Positions 52,220-60,462 of a stretch of DNA of 64,000 nucleotides are shown here, in pieces; the first letter of the stretch is position 1; the number at the start of each line of letters is the position of its first letter. The notes beneath the pieces were generated by a model, which was not told the origin of the DNA, did no database searches, and saw nothing but the letters and a program-made list of their open reading frames with translations. Source of the stretch: Candidatus Nomurabacteria bacterium (lineage in GTDB: Bacteria; Patescibacteriota; Saccharimonadia; Saccharimonadales; UBA7683); assembly GCA_020631865.1 (NCBI GenBank), contig JACKGS010000004.1, positions 1 to 64,000 on the forward strand. Direction: 5' to 3'. The position numbers were made by a program, and so were the translations under genes.

Positions 52220-53434
52220 CTACTCATGCTTCAGTGAATGTATAGGGTCTTTACGGGATGCTCTTATGGCTGGCCAGGTTCCAAAAATAATTCCTACTAA
52301 TATTGAAACACCTATCGCCAGTGTCGCTATCCAGGGGTCTAGGGCGGGTTTGATTGCGGTTTGTGAGCTTATGATGTAACTCAAGCCTAAGCTTGTAATT
52401 ACGCCAATTATGCCTCCAGCAAGAGTGATGGCTAGGGCCTCGATCAAAAACTGCATTAATATTTGTAGCTTAGTGGCGCCAATAGCCTTCCTGATGCCAA
52501 TTTCTCTAGTGCGTTCAGTCACGGTTACTAGCATGATATTCATAACCCCTATCCCGCCAACCAGAAGTGAAATTGATGCAACTGCAGCGGTGAAGCTGGT
52601 TAGCATTTTGAAGGTAGAGTCGGTGCTGCCTGACAGTTGGTCTTGAGTTGTGATTGTAAATTCTTCTTCACCCGAATGGTTTATTAGCAGTTTTTGTTTG
52701 ATTGCTTCAGCAACACCGTTGCTTTCTACGGAGCTATCCAGAAGGGCGGTGGCTTGTTGCATTTGACTCACGTCTTGATTCATCAACTTGCCAGCCGGAA
52801 AAGGGATCAGGGCTACATTATTGATTGCCTGACCGAAGTTAGCGGTTTCTTGGGTATCAAGAACTCCAATAACGATAAAATTAATACTACGAATAATTAC
52901 GGTGCTACCAATGGGGTCGGCTGAACCGAATAGTTGTTTTGCAATACCCGAAGAGAGTACGACTGTGTTATTGTTTTCTAGATTACCGCCAAAAAACTGA
53001 CCCTGTGCCAGCTTTTGCTTGGTTAGCTCCAGATAATTTTCATCTACAGCTAATAGCTTTGAATTAATTTTTTTCCCCTCCCGAGTGATAGATCCATCGA
53101 GTAACATAATTCCACCTGCTAATTTTACTCCGGGCGTTGACCGAATAGCCTCTAAGTCTGCATCGCTCAACTTAGCTGTTGAAGAACTAGAGTTAGTTGT
53201 TGGGTTAAAAAACGAGAAGTCATTATTATGGTTGTTTTTACCCGCCGTAACAGTTATTAAGTCGCTACCAAGTTCATTGATTTGTTGATTGACCTGTCGT
53301 TTAACTCCTTCACCAAGTCCTATTATTGTAGTTACGGACGTAACGCCAATAATGATTCCCAAAAGTGTCAGGAATGTACGAACTTTATTGCTCTTTAGGC
53401 TATTGATTGCCATTTTGGTATGCTGAACAATCAC
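52220..53434 (-). CDS. MacB-like ABC exporter permease
   Basis: A 404-residue protein with one N-terminal membrane helix (VRTFLTLLGIIIGVTSVTTI), a MacB periplasmic core domain (about 45-270), and three C-terminal helices of the FtsX type (GGIGVMNIMLVTVTERTREI). Such mechanotransmission transporters move lipopeptides, peptides or toxins away from the membrane. The start is a GTG preceded by AGGAG. Its ATPase partner lies upstream, separated by a repeat. Confidence 0.9.
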   Translation of the reverse strand: MIVQHTKMAINSLKSNKVRTFLTLLGIIIGVTSVTTIIGLGEGVKRQVNQQINELGSDLITVTAGKNNHNNDFSFFNPTTNSSSSTAKLSDADLEAIRSTPGVKLAGGIMLLDGSITREGKKINSKLLAVDENYLELTKQKLAQGQFFGGNLENNNTVVLSSGIAKQLFGSADPIGSTVIIRSINFIVIGVLDTQETANFGQAINNVALIPFPAGKLMNQDVSQMQQATALLDSSVESNGVAEAIKQKLLINHSGEEEFTITTQDQLSGSTDSTFKMLTSFTAAVASISLLVGGIGVMNIMLVTVTERTREIGIRKAIGATKLQILMQFLIEALAITLAGGIIGVITSLGLSYIISSQTAIKPALDPWIATLAIGVSILVGIIFGTWPAIRASRKDPIHSLKHE

Positions 53435-53464
53435 AGGACTACTCCTGCTGATAGAGGGGTTTTA

Positions 53465-53590
53465 AAGTAGGGTGCTTTAGAATTTGAAAAATGTAATATG
53501 GGGTATGAGAATGAAATATGAAATAAGAAATATGAAATATGGGCATTAGGACAAATGCCAAATGATAAACAATGAATGATAAATATGTCA
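53465..53590 (-). repeat. AT-rich modular repeat, copy 9 (inverted)
   Basis: On the minus strand: CATTGTTTATCATTTGGCAT, then CCCATATTTCATATTTCTTA. It sits inside the MacB-like operon, between ATPase and permease genes. Confidence 0.7.
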
Positions 53591-53602
53591 CTCCTCGTGA
53601 TG

Positions 53603-54451
53603 TCAAGCATTCTTGGCCTCCTTTGAACTTGTCTTCTTAGTATTTTTACCTTTCTTATTTCGCACTTTAGTCTTCTCCCGCTTCGCAGTCGGCTCGATGG
53701 CTAGGCTGGTGGCGGGCTCTACGATCTCTTCAGCCTCGTCTTGCAGCTCTTTAATTTCTTTCGTCATAGATTTACCAACAAATTCTTCTACTATCTTGCC
53801 GTCTTCCATATTTATTACTCTGTCTGCATATACGGCTAGGTCGGGGTTGTGAGTAACCATTATGATTGTGTTGCCAGCTTGATGAATCTCTTGCAGAGCA
53901 GCCATAATTACCTTACTTGCTTTTGTGTCTAGGTTACCGGTGGGCTCATCAGCTAGTACTATGCTTGGACGATTGACCATGGCTCTAGCTATGGCGGCTC
54001 TCTGAAGCTGGCCACCTGAGAGTTGATTAGGGAAGTAATATTCTTTTTCTTGAATTCCTAGGTACTTTAATATTTCACTGGCTCTTTCAAGTCTTTTCAC
54101 GGTCGAGACGCCTTTATATAACAACGGAAGGCTTACATTTTCTAAAATATTCATTCTACCTATGAGGTTAAAGCTCTGAAAAATGAAGCCAATATTATTA
54201 CGACGAATCTTTGCTTGTTTGCGCTGGCTAATAAAAGCGACATCTTTGCCGTCTAAAAGATATTCACCTTGATCAGCTTGATCTAGCAGGCCGATAATAT
54301 TCAGAAGCGTACTCTTGCCTGAGCCACTGGACCCCATAATTACTAAGAACTCACCTTTAGGTACGATTAGGTCTATACCCTCTAGTGCGGTCGTGGTGCC
54401 GTTGCCCATGCCGAACGAACGACTAATCTGATTCATTTCAATTACATTCAT
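53603..54451 (-). CDS. MacB/LolD-like ABC exporter ATPase
   Basis: A 282-residue ATPase: Walker A GSSGSGKST (about 38-46), signature LSGGQ (about 142), Walker B IVLADEP. An extra C-terminal tail (about 228-282) ends in a Lys/Arg/Ala-rich stretch (KTKVRNKKGKNTKKTSSKEA). That tail is not part of the usual LolD length. TACAAT (54460-54465, minus strand) lies eight bases before the ATG. Energises the permease encoded downstream. Confidence 0.92.
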   Translation of the reverse strand: MNVIEMNQISRSFGMGNGTTTALEGIDLIVPKGEFLVIMGSSGSGKSTLLNIIGLLDQADQGEYLLDGKDVAFISQRKQAKIRRNNIGFIFQSFNLIGRMNILENVSLPLLYKGVSTVKRLERASEILKYLGIQEKEYYFPNQLSGGQLQRAAIARAMVNRPSIVLADEPTGNLDTKASKVIMAALQEIHQAGNTIIMVTHNPDLAVYADRVINMEDGKIVEEFVGKSMTKEIKELQDEAEEIVEPATSLAIEPTAKREKTKVRNKKGKNTKKTSSKEAKNA

Positions 54452-54564
54452 TGCCTATAATTGTAACCTAGCTGTATTGTAAAAACCAACCATAAATACT
54501 ATAAATCTCATCTGTTAATAATATAGTCACCCCAATGCTAATGGTGTATAGTAAATGTTGCTAC

Positions 54565-54654
54565 GGAAGAGTGCAGGAGTGGTTGAACTGGCAGTCCTGG
54601 AAAGACTGTGTACGGGTAACCGTACCGAGGGTTCGAATCCCTCCTCTTCCGCCA
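54565..54654 (+). tRNA. tRNA-Ser(GGA)
   Basis: Class II tRNA: acceptor GGAAGAG / CTCTTCC, anticodon loop CTGGAAA (anticodon GGA), long variable arm, GGTTCGAATCC T-arm, encoded CCA. Its last 18 bases are repeated exactly at 54788-54805. Confidence 0.95.
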
Positions 54655-54805
54655 GGAGAGGGTCGCTCAAACAGAGTTTGGGCGTTTCTCTTCTTGAAGA
54701 GATCGGATTTGACCCCGGGTTCGATCATAAGGTGCACGCGCAAAAGCTTGCTTAGAGCATGTACCGCAAGGAGTAGCGTAAGTGTTCATCCCTCCTCTTC
54801 CGCCA
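54637..54805 (+). repeat. Direct repeat of the tRNA-Ser(GGA) 3' end (possible att scar)
   Basis: ATCCCTCCTCTTCCGCCA occurs at 54637-54654 (tRNA 3' end) and again at 54788-54805, enclosing about 133 bases without a gene. Such a duplicated tRNA end is the usual footprint of tRNA-targeting integrases, or of a decayed second tRNA copy. The rest of the gap to 55002 holds an imperfect inverted repeat (about 54926-54956) and a TATAAC promoter-like word. Confidence 0.7.
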
Positions 54806-55002
54806 GTACAGCCCATGAGCAGTAAAAGTATGTGAGCGGACGCTGGTGTACTCATTAAAACCATCCACAGAGCAGCTGTTATGCCGTTTTCTAACTTTGA
54901 TAAATCTACATCTAATATGTCTTACAATAAATTAGCTTACGCTTGCTTAATTTATGAGTTGGGTCTATAACTGTACTTATAAGGTTCCTGAAAGGAGATG
55001 AT

Positions 55003-55641
55003 ATGATATTAGCAGCGTTCGTATTATTAATAACTGGCCTACTGGTTTGTACGCTGGGCCACAAATTATTCCGAGTGCTACTGCCACTGTTTGGTTTAGT
55101 TGGTGGTACTACAGTTGGGTTTGTTGGGTTCCAGGCGGTATTTGGCACCGGGACATTAAGCACTACTATGGCGGTGTTTACGGCAATGATTTTTGGTTTA
55201 GTACTTGCACTACTTTCGTTCTTGTTCTTTGAGTTGGCCCTGAAGATTGCCATAGCACTTCTTGGTGCATCAGCATTTTCGTACCTCGGTTTGGCTCTGG
55301 GTGTTAGAGAGAATGGCTTTGTGCTATTCTTGTTATCTGTTTCTGGATTTATTTCAGGATTAGCTATTGCCGGCAGTTCAACATTTAGCTCTAGCTTTGT
55401 AATAGCTGGAACTTCATTTGCTGGTACGGCGTTAATTTTGGCTAGCGTTTTCTTAATTGTTGGCAACGTGTCACTAGAGCAACTAAATAATGAAGGCGTA
55501 ATACGTTCGGTCGCAAAAGTTGTAGATCAGTCATTCTTGTGGCTATTTGTTTGGTTGGCTTCGTCGTTAATTTCTATAGAAGCACAAAAGGTGTTGCTTG
55601 CTCATGAGATTATCGATAATAAGTATCAATTTAAGGTTTAA
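55003..55641 (+). CDS. Polytopic membrane protein, DUF4203/TMEM198-like
   Basis: A 212-residue protein with about seven or eight closely spaced hydrophobic helices rich in Gly and small residues (ALLGASAFSYLGLALGV, FGLVLALLSFLFFELAL). The pattern resembles DUF4203 proteins. AAAGGAG precedes the ATG. The next gene follows after 29 bases, probably in one operon. Function unknown. Confidence 0.68.
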   Translation: MILAAFVLLITGLLVCTLGHKLFRVLLPLFGLVGGTTVGFVGFQAVFGTGTLSTTMAVFTAMIFGLVLALLSFLFFELALKIAIALLGASAFSYLGLALGVRENGFVLFLLSVSGFISGLAIAGSSTFSSSFVIAGTSFAGTALILASVFLIVGNVSLEQLNNEGVIRSVAKVVDQSFLWLFVWLASSLISIEAQKVLLAHEIIDNKYQFKV

Positions 55642-55670
55642 TAAAAGTAGATATTGAGGAGATTAAATAT

Positions 55671-55985
55671 ATGTCTAAAGAAAAGTCACTAAAAGTTACA
55701 GGTGTTAAAGCTAGTACGGTAGCTGCATTTGAGGGTACTCTGGCCAGTATCATTGGTCTTGGTGTCGCCATATTATTCAGTATGCAGGCCACTGTAGAGT
55801 TAGCAAATTCAACACAAAGCGTACTCAAAGGTTTTGCATTCGGTCTTAGTGCCGGTATTGTTAGCATCATAGTATTGCCACTTATCTACTTTGGTATTGG
55901 TTGGATAATTGGATATTTGCATGGTTGGATTATTGATATAGTTCTTAAAAATGCTGGTGGTGTTAAGTTTAGCGTAGAAGAGTAA
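55671..55985 (+). CDS. Small membrane protein with two or three helices
   Basis: A 104-residue protein: short soluble N-terminus (MSKEKSLKVTGVKASTVAAF), helix about 24-44 and one or two helices about 60-90 (GIVSIIVLPLIYFGIGWIIG). GAGGAG stands about ten bases before the ATG. Forms an operon with the gene before it. Family not recognised with certainty (DUF3566-like topology). Confidence 0.65.
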   Translation: MSKEKSLKVTGVKASTVAAFEGTLASIIGLGVAILFSMQATVELANSTQSVLKGFAFGLSAGIVSIIVLPLIYFGIGWIIGYLHGWIIDIVLKNAGGVKFSVEE

Positions 55986-56003
55986 GCTAAAATATAAAAA
56001 CAG

Positions 56004-56480
56004 TTACTTTAACCGAGCTCTAAGCTCGGTTATTGCATTTTCTGGATCAACAATATACTGGAGTTCATAAGAACTTTTTTTAGAAAAGTAATCTACCTCT
56101 ACAATTATGTTTCCGTAACCAAGCTTGTTGCCCATAAATGTTTTTTCAAGAATAATCTTAGGTGCCTGCTTGGGTGTAATAATCTCTTGCGCTTTGCGGC
56201 CAACAAGCCCTGCGTTCTGGATTATTAGCGAGCTATCCTCAATATAGTATCGAATCCTGGTGTTTCTAATCCATGTAATATACACAGATACTGCGCCGAC
56301 AATTATTGATATTATTCTTATCAACAAGGCTAGCATTGTTGTATTTGCAGGGATAAAGTTATCAACAATGCGTATAATCTGCCCAGTTATAATCAAAAGA
56401 ATCAGTACAATGACAGCAATTGCTGCAGTTTGTAGCTCTGCGGGTTTTTGTGTTCTTTTCAGCTCTATGCGTTTATTCAT
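56004..56480 (-). CDS. Membrane protein with bacterial PH domain
   Basis: A 158-residue protein: two N-terminal helices (about 20-65), then a bacterial pleckstrin-like domain (RYYIEDSSLIIQNAGLVGRK, DUF304/bPH2). Members are found in envelope-associated systems; the role here is unclear. TAAAAT (56487-56492, minus strand) is six bases before the ATG. Confidence 0.75.
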   Translation of the reverse strand: MNKRIELKRTQKPAELQTAAIAVIVLILLIITGQIIRIVDNFIPANTTMLALLIRIISIIVGAVSVYITWIRNTRIRYYIEDSSLIIQNAGLVGRKAQEIITPKQAPKIILEKTFMGNKLGYGNIIVEVDYFSKKSSYELQYIVDPENAITELRARLK

Positions 56481-56497
56481 AATTATATTTTAGCAAA

Positions 56498-56848
56498 CTA
56501 TTCTTCAGAGCTATGTTTTGATGATTTTTTTGTATGGGTTTTAGTTATCATTCCAGCACCTAATAACAATAAGGTTGCTCCGAGTAGTATATTAACAACA
56601 TCATTTTGAATTACATTAAGCCTAACTAGTAAAGATACTGTGCCGGTAGCAATTAATCCAATAGCAACCTGTCTTCGGTATTTTGAGCTTTCAGGGATTG
56701 TCACAATACCGCTAAATATTAGTATGGCCGGTACTACAAGGCCATAAATCGTACCACTTTCTACTATGTTTGTTAAACTTGCTAATAATAGTAGCCCCAT
56801 AATGGTGAAGGCTGCACCCACGCCATAATTTTTGATATCTTCCTTCAT
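56498..56848 (-). CDS. Small multi-helix membrane protein
   Basis: A 116-residue protein with four hydrophobic helices (AAFTIMGLLLLASLTNIV, YGLVVPAILIFSGIVTI) and a His/Lys/Ser tail. Its ATG overlaps the stop of the AI-2E transporter gene, so it is translationally coupled to it. Function unknown; may be an accessory subunit. Confidence 0.65.
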   Translation of the reverse strand: MKEDIKNYGVGAAFTIMGLLLLASLTNIVESGTIYGLVVPAILIFSGIVTIPESSKYRRQVAIGLIATGTVSLLVRLNVIQNDVVNILLGATLLLLGAGMITKTHTKKSSKHSSEE

Positions 56849-57954
56849 TAGCTACTCCTTGATTTGATAGGACTTAAATTACTCTGTTGGACATATGTTG
56901 CATAAGCTTTGATGGTTGTGACAATGACTATCATTAATGTTGGTCCGATTATGATTCCAAGAAACCCAAACATACCTATTCCTGCAAAAACTGAAACAAG
57001 CATCAAGGCAGGGTCTAGCTTGGCTTCTTTTGGTACAAGAATGGGGCGGAGAACATTATCGACATTTGTGTTAATCAGTACATGCTCAAGAATAACAATT
57101 ACTCCACCCCAGAAATTACCAAAAACTATCATCGCTACGCCTGATGGTATTGCCAGTATACCCGCCCCAAGGGGAATCACAGAAAGAAGTGTAAAGATTG
57201 TAAATATTGCAAAGAAGAGGTCGCCAAATCCTGCAATCCAAAATGCTATCGCACCCAGGAGTCCTTGAACTAGTGCAATTGCAAACTGTCCTCGCACAGT
57301 GCCTTTTATCATTGCACCAACCTTTGAGGTATATTTTATAGATAAGTCATCGCCCAATGGATTAATTTGTCTGAATAAACTAATTAGGCTTGGACCGTTT
57401 TTTAATAATGAGATAAATACATAGAAGAAGATAATAGTGGCCATAAATAAGCCAAAGACAGAACCGAACGAGCTGTAAATTGCATTAACAACTCCTCCGC
57501 CGATATTTATTACAAATTGCTTAGTTGCATCAAGGAGCTTCCCGCTACTTATTAGCGAGACATCAAATGGTAGATAACTTAAAGCATAATTCACCTGAGT
57601 GACTATTTTTTGAGCCACTACGCCAGTATCAAGACTAGAAAAGAACGGCGTTACCGATGAGGCAACACTACTAAGCTGCCCAACAGTTAGCACAACAACT
57701 AGTGTAAGGGGTACAAATATAGATGCAAATCCCACTAAGAGTGTAAGTGCGGCTGCTGAGTTGGGTTTCATTTTTTTTGTAAACTTTTCATACAGTGGAT
57801 AGTATAAATACGCTAGAGTACCGGCAATTACAAGCATTGAAAAGTATGCTCTTAAAAACCATCCAGCAAAAAGTATTGCAATGATTGTTGCAATCATCAG
57901 TGCTCTGGCAGATTGCTGAGGTGACCGTACGAATTTTGTTGAGATTTTATTCAT
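56848..57954 (-). CDS. AI-2E family transporter
   Basis: A 368-residue protein with about eight membrane helices and the family C-terminal half (LSVIPLGAGILAIPSGVAMI, then LDPALMLVSVFAGIGMFGFL). Members were named for AI-2 export but many move ions or other small molecules; substrate not predictable. TACAAT (57961-57966, minus strand) lies six bases before the ATG. Confidence 0.9.
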   Translation of the reverse strand: MNKISTKFVRSPQQSARALMIATIIAILFAGWFLRAYFSMLVIAGTLAYLYYPLYEKFTKKMKPNSAAALTLLVGFASIFVPLTLVVVLTVGQLSSVASSVTPFFSSLDTGVVAQKIVTQVNYALSYLPFDVSLISSGKLLDATKQFVINIGGGVVNAIYSSFGSVFGLFMATIIFFYVFISLLKNGPSLISLFRQINPLGDDLSIKYTSKVGAMIKGTVRGQFAIALVQGLLGAIAFWIAGFGDLFFAIFTIFTLLSVIPLGAGILAIPSGVAMIVFGNFWGGVIVILEHVLINTNVDNVLRPILVPKEAKLDPALMLVSVFAGIGMFGFLGIIIGPTLMIVIVTTIKAYATYVQQSNLSPIKSRSS

Positions 57955-57984
57955 GATGGTATTGTACCACCAGTACTACTGTTA

Positions 57985-58455
57985 TTAAATATGATGATAT
58001 TTTTCACCAGCAAGTATTGTATGAGCCCGGTAGAGTTGCTCTAACAGAATTAACCTAACCAACTGGTGAGGGAAGATGAGTTTTGAAAGACTTAATTTAA
58101 AGCTAACTTGATTTAATAAATTATTATCCACCCCAAAGGCTCCGCCAATAATAAACACAATGTTTTGCACTCCAGAGTTCATGTGGCTTTGAATCGTGTT
58201 TGCTAGCTCGGGCGATGTTAGGTGGTCTCCGCGTTCATCTAAAAGTATGCTTGTGTCATTACGTCTCAGCTCTTTACGAATGGCATCAGACTCTAGGGTT
58301 CGAATACGCTCATTGCCCATAGAGGTTGGCAGCTTTACGTCTAGTAACTTCCATTCGAGTTTTACGTAATGATTTAATCTTTTTGAGTAATCAGAAATGG
58401 CCTCTTGAAGTTTTGGGTCATGCTTTTTGCCGACTGCTAAAATAGTGATCTTCAT
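57985..58455 (-). CDS. rlmH: 23S rRNA pseudouridine1915 N3-methyltransferase
   Basis: A 156-residue SPOUT methyltransferase: MKITILAVGKKHDPKLQEAI, LDERGDHLTSPELA, IVFIIGGAFGVDNNLL and the C-terminal QLYRAHTILAGEKYHH. Methylates helix 69 of 23S rRNA. Its -10 box overlaps that of the divergent AlkD-like gene. Confidence 0.95.
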   Translation of the reverse strand: MKITILAVGKKHDPKLQEAISDYSKRLNHYVKLEWKLLDVKLPTSMGNERIRTLESDAIRKELRRNDTSILLDERGDHLTSPELANTIQSHMNSGVQNIVFIIGGAFGVDNNLLNQVSFKLSLSKLIFPHQLVRLILLEQLYRAHTILAGEKYHHI

Positions 58456-58462
58456 ATCTGTT

Positions 58463-58472
58463 AGTGTACACT
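58463..58472. promoter_or_regulatory. Palindromic -10 region shared by divergent genes
   Basis: AGTGTACACT is a perfect palindrome: TACACT reads on plus (58467-58472), six bases before the ATG at 58479, and on minus (58463-58468), seven bases before the rlmH ATG at 58455. The two -10 boxes share two base pairs. Confidence 0.7.
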
Positions 58473-58478
58473 AAAAAT

Positions 58479-59192
58479 ATGATTGATAAACTTCAGAATG
58501 AAATGCTACAGCTCAGTGATCCACAAACAGCCGTACATTCTACGAGGTTCTTCAAAACAAATAAGGGTGATTATGGCGAGGGCGATAAGTTCTTGGGCAT
58601 CCCCGTACCTCAAATTAGGTTAGTGGCAAAGAAGTACGGGGATCTGCAACTGTCTGAAGCGCAAGAGCTAATTAAAAGTCAGTGGCACGAAGAAAGGTTG
58701 TTGGCGTTAATTATTTTAGTAAATCAGTTTAAAAAAGCTGACAGTTTAAAGCAAAAACAAATCTATAGCTTCTATTTAGAAAATACAAAGTATATTAATA
58801 ACTGGGATCTTGTTGATACTTCGGCAAGAGATGTGGTGGGTGGATATTTATACACCAATCCAGAAGATTTAATGTTATTAGAGAAACTTTCAGAATCCAG
58901 CAGTTTGTGGGAGCGGCGTATCGCTATTATTGCAACACACTACTTCTTAATGAAGGGCGAGCCAGATTTAACAATAAAAATAGCAAGTAAGCTTTTAAAT
59001 GATGAAGAGGATTTGATTCAAAAAGCGGCTGGTTGGATGTTAAGAGAGATGGGGAAGCGATGTGATAGAGGATTATTGATAGAATTTCTTGATAATAACG
59101 CTCAAATAATGTCACGAACTACTCTGCGTTATGCCATTGAGTATTTTGACGTAATTGATAGAAAAAAGTATTTAAATATCAAACCTAAATAA
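58479..59192 (+). CDS. DNA alkylation repair protein (AlkD-like)
   Basis: A 237-residue all-helical HEAT-like repeat protein: FLGIPVPQIRLVAKKYGDLQ, NNWDLVDTSARDVVG and AGWMLREMGKR are family hallmarks. AlkD glycosylases remove bulky or positively charged alkylated bases. The frame opens at 58464, but the -10 box shows that the ATG at 58479 is the start. Confidence 0.9.
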   Translation: MIDKLQNEMLQLSDPQTAVHSTRFFKTNKGDYGEGDKFLGIPVPQIRLVAKKYGDLQLSEAQELIKSQWHEERLLALIILVNQFKKADSLKQKQIYSFYLENTKYINNWDLVDTSARDVVGGYLYTNPEDLMLLEKLSESSSLWERRIAIIATHYFLMKGEPDLTIKIASKLLNDEEDLIQKAAGWMLREMGKRCDRGLLIEFLDNNAQIMSRTTLRYAIEYFDVIDRKKYLNIKPK

Positions 59193-59214
59193 AAATAACC
59201 CCTAAGGGTTATGA
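59193..59214 (-). terminator. Terminator of tRNA-Ser(GCU)
   Basis: Minus strand: ATAACCC TTAG GGGTTAT followed by TTTTATTT. Overlaps the end of the AlkD-like gene region. Confidence 0.7.
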
Positions 59215-59222
59215 TCTAGTTT

Positions 59223-59315
59223 TGGCGGAGGAGGAGAGATTCGAACTCTCGCACCGGATTTCTCCGATCTAACGATTTAGCAAACCGTCCCCTTCAGCCA
59301 CTTGGGTACTCCTCC
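59223..59315 (-). tRNA. tRNA-Ser(GCU)
   Basis: Class II tRNA on the minus strand: acceptor GGAGGAG / CTCCTCC, anticodon loop TTGCTAA (anticodon GCT), long variable arm with TCGGAGAAATCCGG, T-arm AGTTCGAATCT, encoded CCA. Confidence 0.95.
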
Positions 59316-59329
59316 GCATCGTCTGAGTC

Positions 59330-59425
59330 TACATTTTCATGTAGCTCCTGCTTGAAACATAATCTCGGGGACGGCAACCGTCTAAAATTTACGTTTCACG
59401 CAGCAGCCACCTTGGTAGGATTTAA
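59330..59425 (-). ncRNA. Possible structured RNA upstream of tRNA-Ser(GCU)
   Basis: On the minus strand CTGCT-GCG-TGAAAC can pair with GTTTCA-AGCAG, enclosing hairpin GACGG-TTG-CCGTC and followed by CTACAT-GAAA-ATGTAG. I could not match it to tmRNA, SRP, 6S or RNase P RNA. The gap 59316-59555 has no gene. Confidence 0.35.
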
Positions 59426-59555
59426 AATATTAGGCGCATTGTTATTTTAATTAACAACCAGTTGATTATATCGCATCTCTCCTCTGTTGTCAGCTACTTT
59501 TTCAATAATCTATTTACTGATTGTTGTTTTAAATCGCTTAAGGTACACTTAGTGT

Positions 59556-60098
59556 ATGCAAGATGCTGAGGATGTAAATCAGTTTAATTACAGTAATGAA
59601 TCTGTGGGTTCTGCTGAATCGGTCCAATTAGGGGAGGCGGTTGAGCCGGTAAGTTGGCAGGCCTCCGAGTTTATAAATCATCAAAAAAGTTTTGGCTGGT
59701 TTGCCTTTTTGGCACTAGGCGCACTGTTTATGGCGGTAATTATTTATCTGGTTACTCAAAGTATCTTTTCGGCAGTCGTGGTAGTAGTTGCTGTGTTAGC
59801 ATTCGGAGTAATTGCTATTCAAAAGCCGCGTTTATTAAATTATTCTATTTCAACAAAGGGTATTGTCGTAGGTGATAAAGTATATATATTTGATGATTTT
59901 AAAACATTTAGTGTTAATTCAGAGTCAGCAATGCCTAGCGTTTCTTTAATTCCAATAAAAAAGTTTATACCTATCTTAACAATTTATTTTCCTCCAGAAG
60001 AAGGCGAGAAGATCTTTGATATTTTAGCCGCTTACATACCGCATGAGCAACGAAGAGATGATGCAGTAGACAGGCTGATGAGTAGGATTCGGTTTTAA
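59556..60098 (+). CDS. Membrane protein of unknown function
   Basis: A 180-residue protein: acidic, Ser/Asn-rich first 45 residues, two adjacent helices (about 48-92, GWFAFLALGALFMAVIIYLV), then a beta-rich cytoplasmic domain (GIVVGDKVYIFDDFKTFSVN), PH-like in appearance. TACACT (59544-59549) is six bases before the ATG. Confidence 0.7.
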   Translation: MQDAEDVNQFNYSNESVGSAESVQLGEAVEPVSWQASEFINHQKSFGWFAFLALGALFMAVIIYLVTQSIFSAVVVVVAVLAFGVIAIQKPRLLNYSISTKGIVVGDKVYIFDDFKTFSVNSESAMPSVSLIPIKKFIPILTIYFPPEEGEKIFDILAAYIPHEQRRDDAVDRLMSRIRF

Positions 60099-60188
60099 GC
60101 AAATATACGTCTTTATAATCCTGTAAATTTGTGTTAAAATTACCCCTGTTCTGTATTGAAAAATCAGAAAGTACCTCAAATTTTAAGT

Positions 60189-60219
60189 TTGGCGCTACTC
60201 ATTTTTGAGAATGCGCCAA
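60189..60219 (+). other. Hairpin between the 59556 gene and tRNA-Arg
   Basis: TTGGCGC (60189-60195) pairs with GCGCCAA (60213-60219), with an inner CTCA / TGAG stem. No T run follows; role uncertain (processing site or weak terminator). Confidence 0.45.
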
Positions 60220-60245
60220 TACTATGAATAATATGCCATAGATGT

Positions 60246-60322
60246 GCGCGCGTAGCTCAGTTGGATAGAGCGCCAGTTTGCGGTACTGGAGGTCGTAGGT
60301 TCAACTCCTGCCGCGCGTACCA
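60246..60322 (+). tRNA. tRNA-Arg(GCG)
   Basis: Standard 77-base tRNA: acceptor GCGCGCG / CGCGCGT (one G-T pair), D-arm GCTC...GAGC, anticodon stem CCAGT / ACTGG with loop TTGCGGT (anticodon GCG, codons CGU/CGC), T-arm GTAGG...CCTGC, encoded CCA. Most bacteria use anticodon ACG, edited to inosine, here. Confidence 0.93.
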
Positions 60323-60426
60323 TAACGGAACTATTTTGTGGAAAACTTCTAGAAAATACAAGGCGTGGGCTTTACGCGCCCAAAAGAAAAAAAGGGTGAT
60401 TGATGTTTTAGTTTTGTGTAAAACAT

Positions 60427-60462
60427 TTGCGTTTTACAGCAATTTATGCTACAATAAGTATT
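60427..60462 (+). promoter_or_regulatory. Leaderless promoter of the HELHH protein gene
   Basis: TTGCGT (60427-60432), 17 bases, TACAAT (60450-60455), seven bases, ATG at 60463. Confidence 0.65.

Noticed and set aside
54912..55466. Long minus-strand open frame (184 residues)
   Set aside because: It is antisense to the membrane protein at 55003-55641, which has a clear AAAGGAG site and helices. The antisense product is rich in Pro/Asn/Thr/Lys, as expected for the mirror of hydrophobic codons.
59330..59425. tmRNA, SRP RNA or 6S RNA
   Set aside because: None of the conserved sequence elements of these RNAs was found; only generic pairing is visible.
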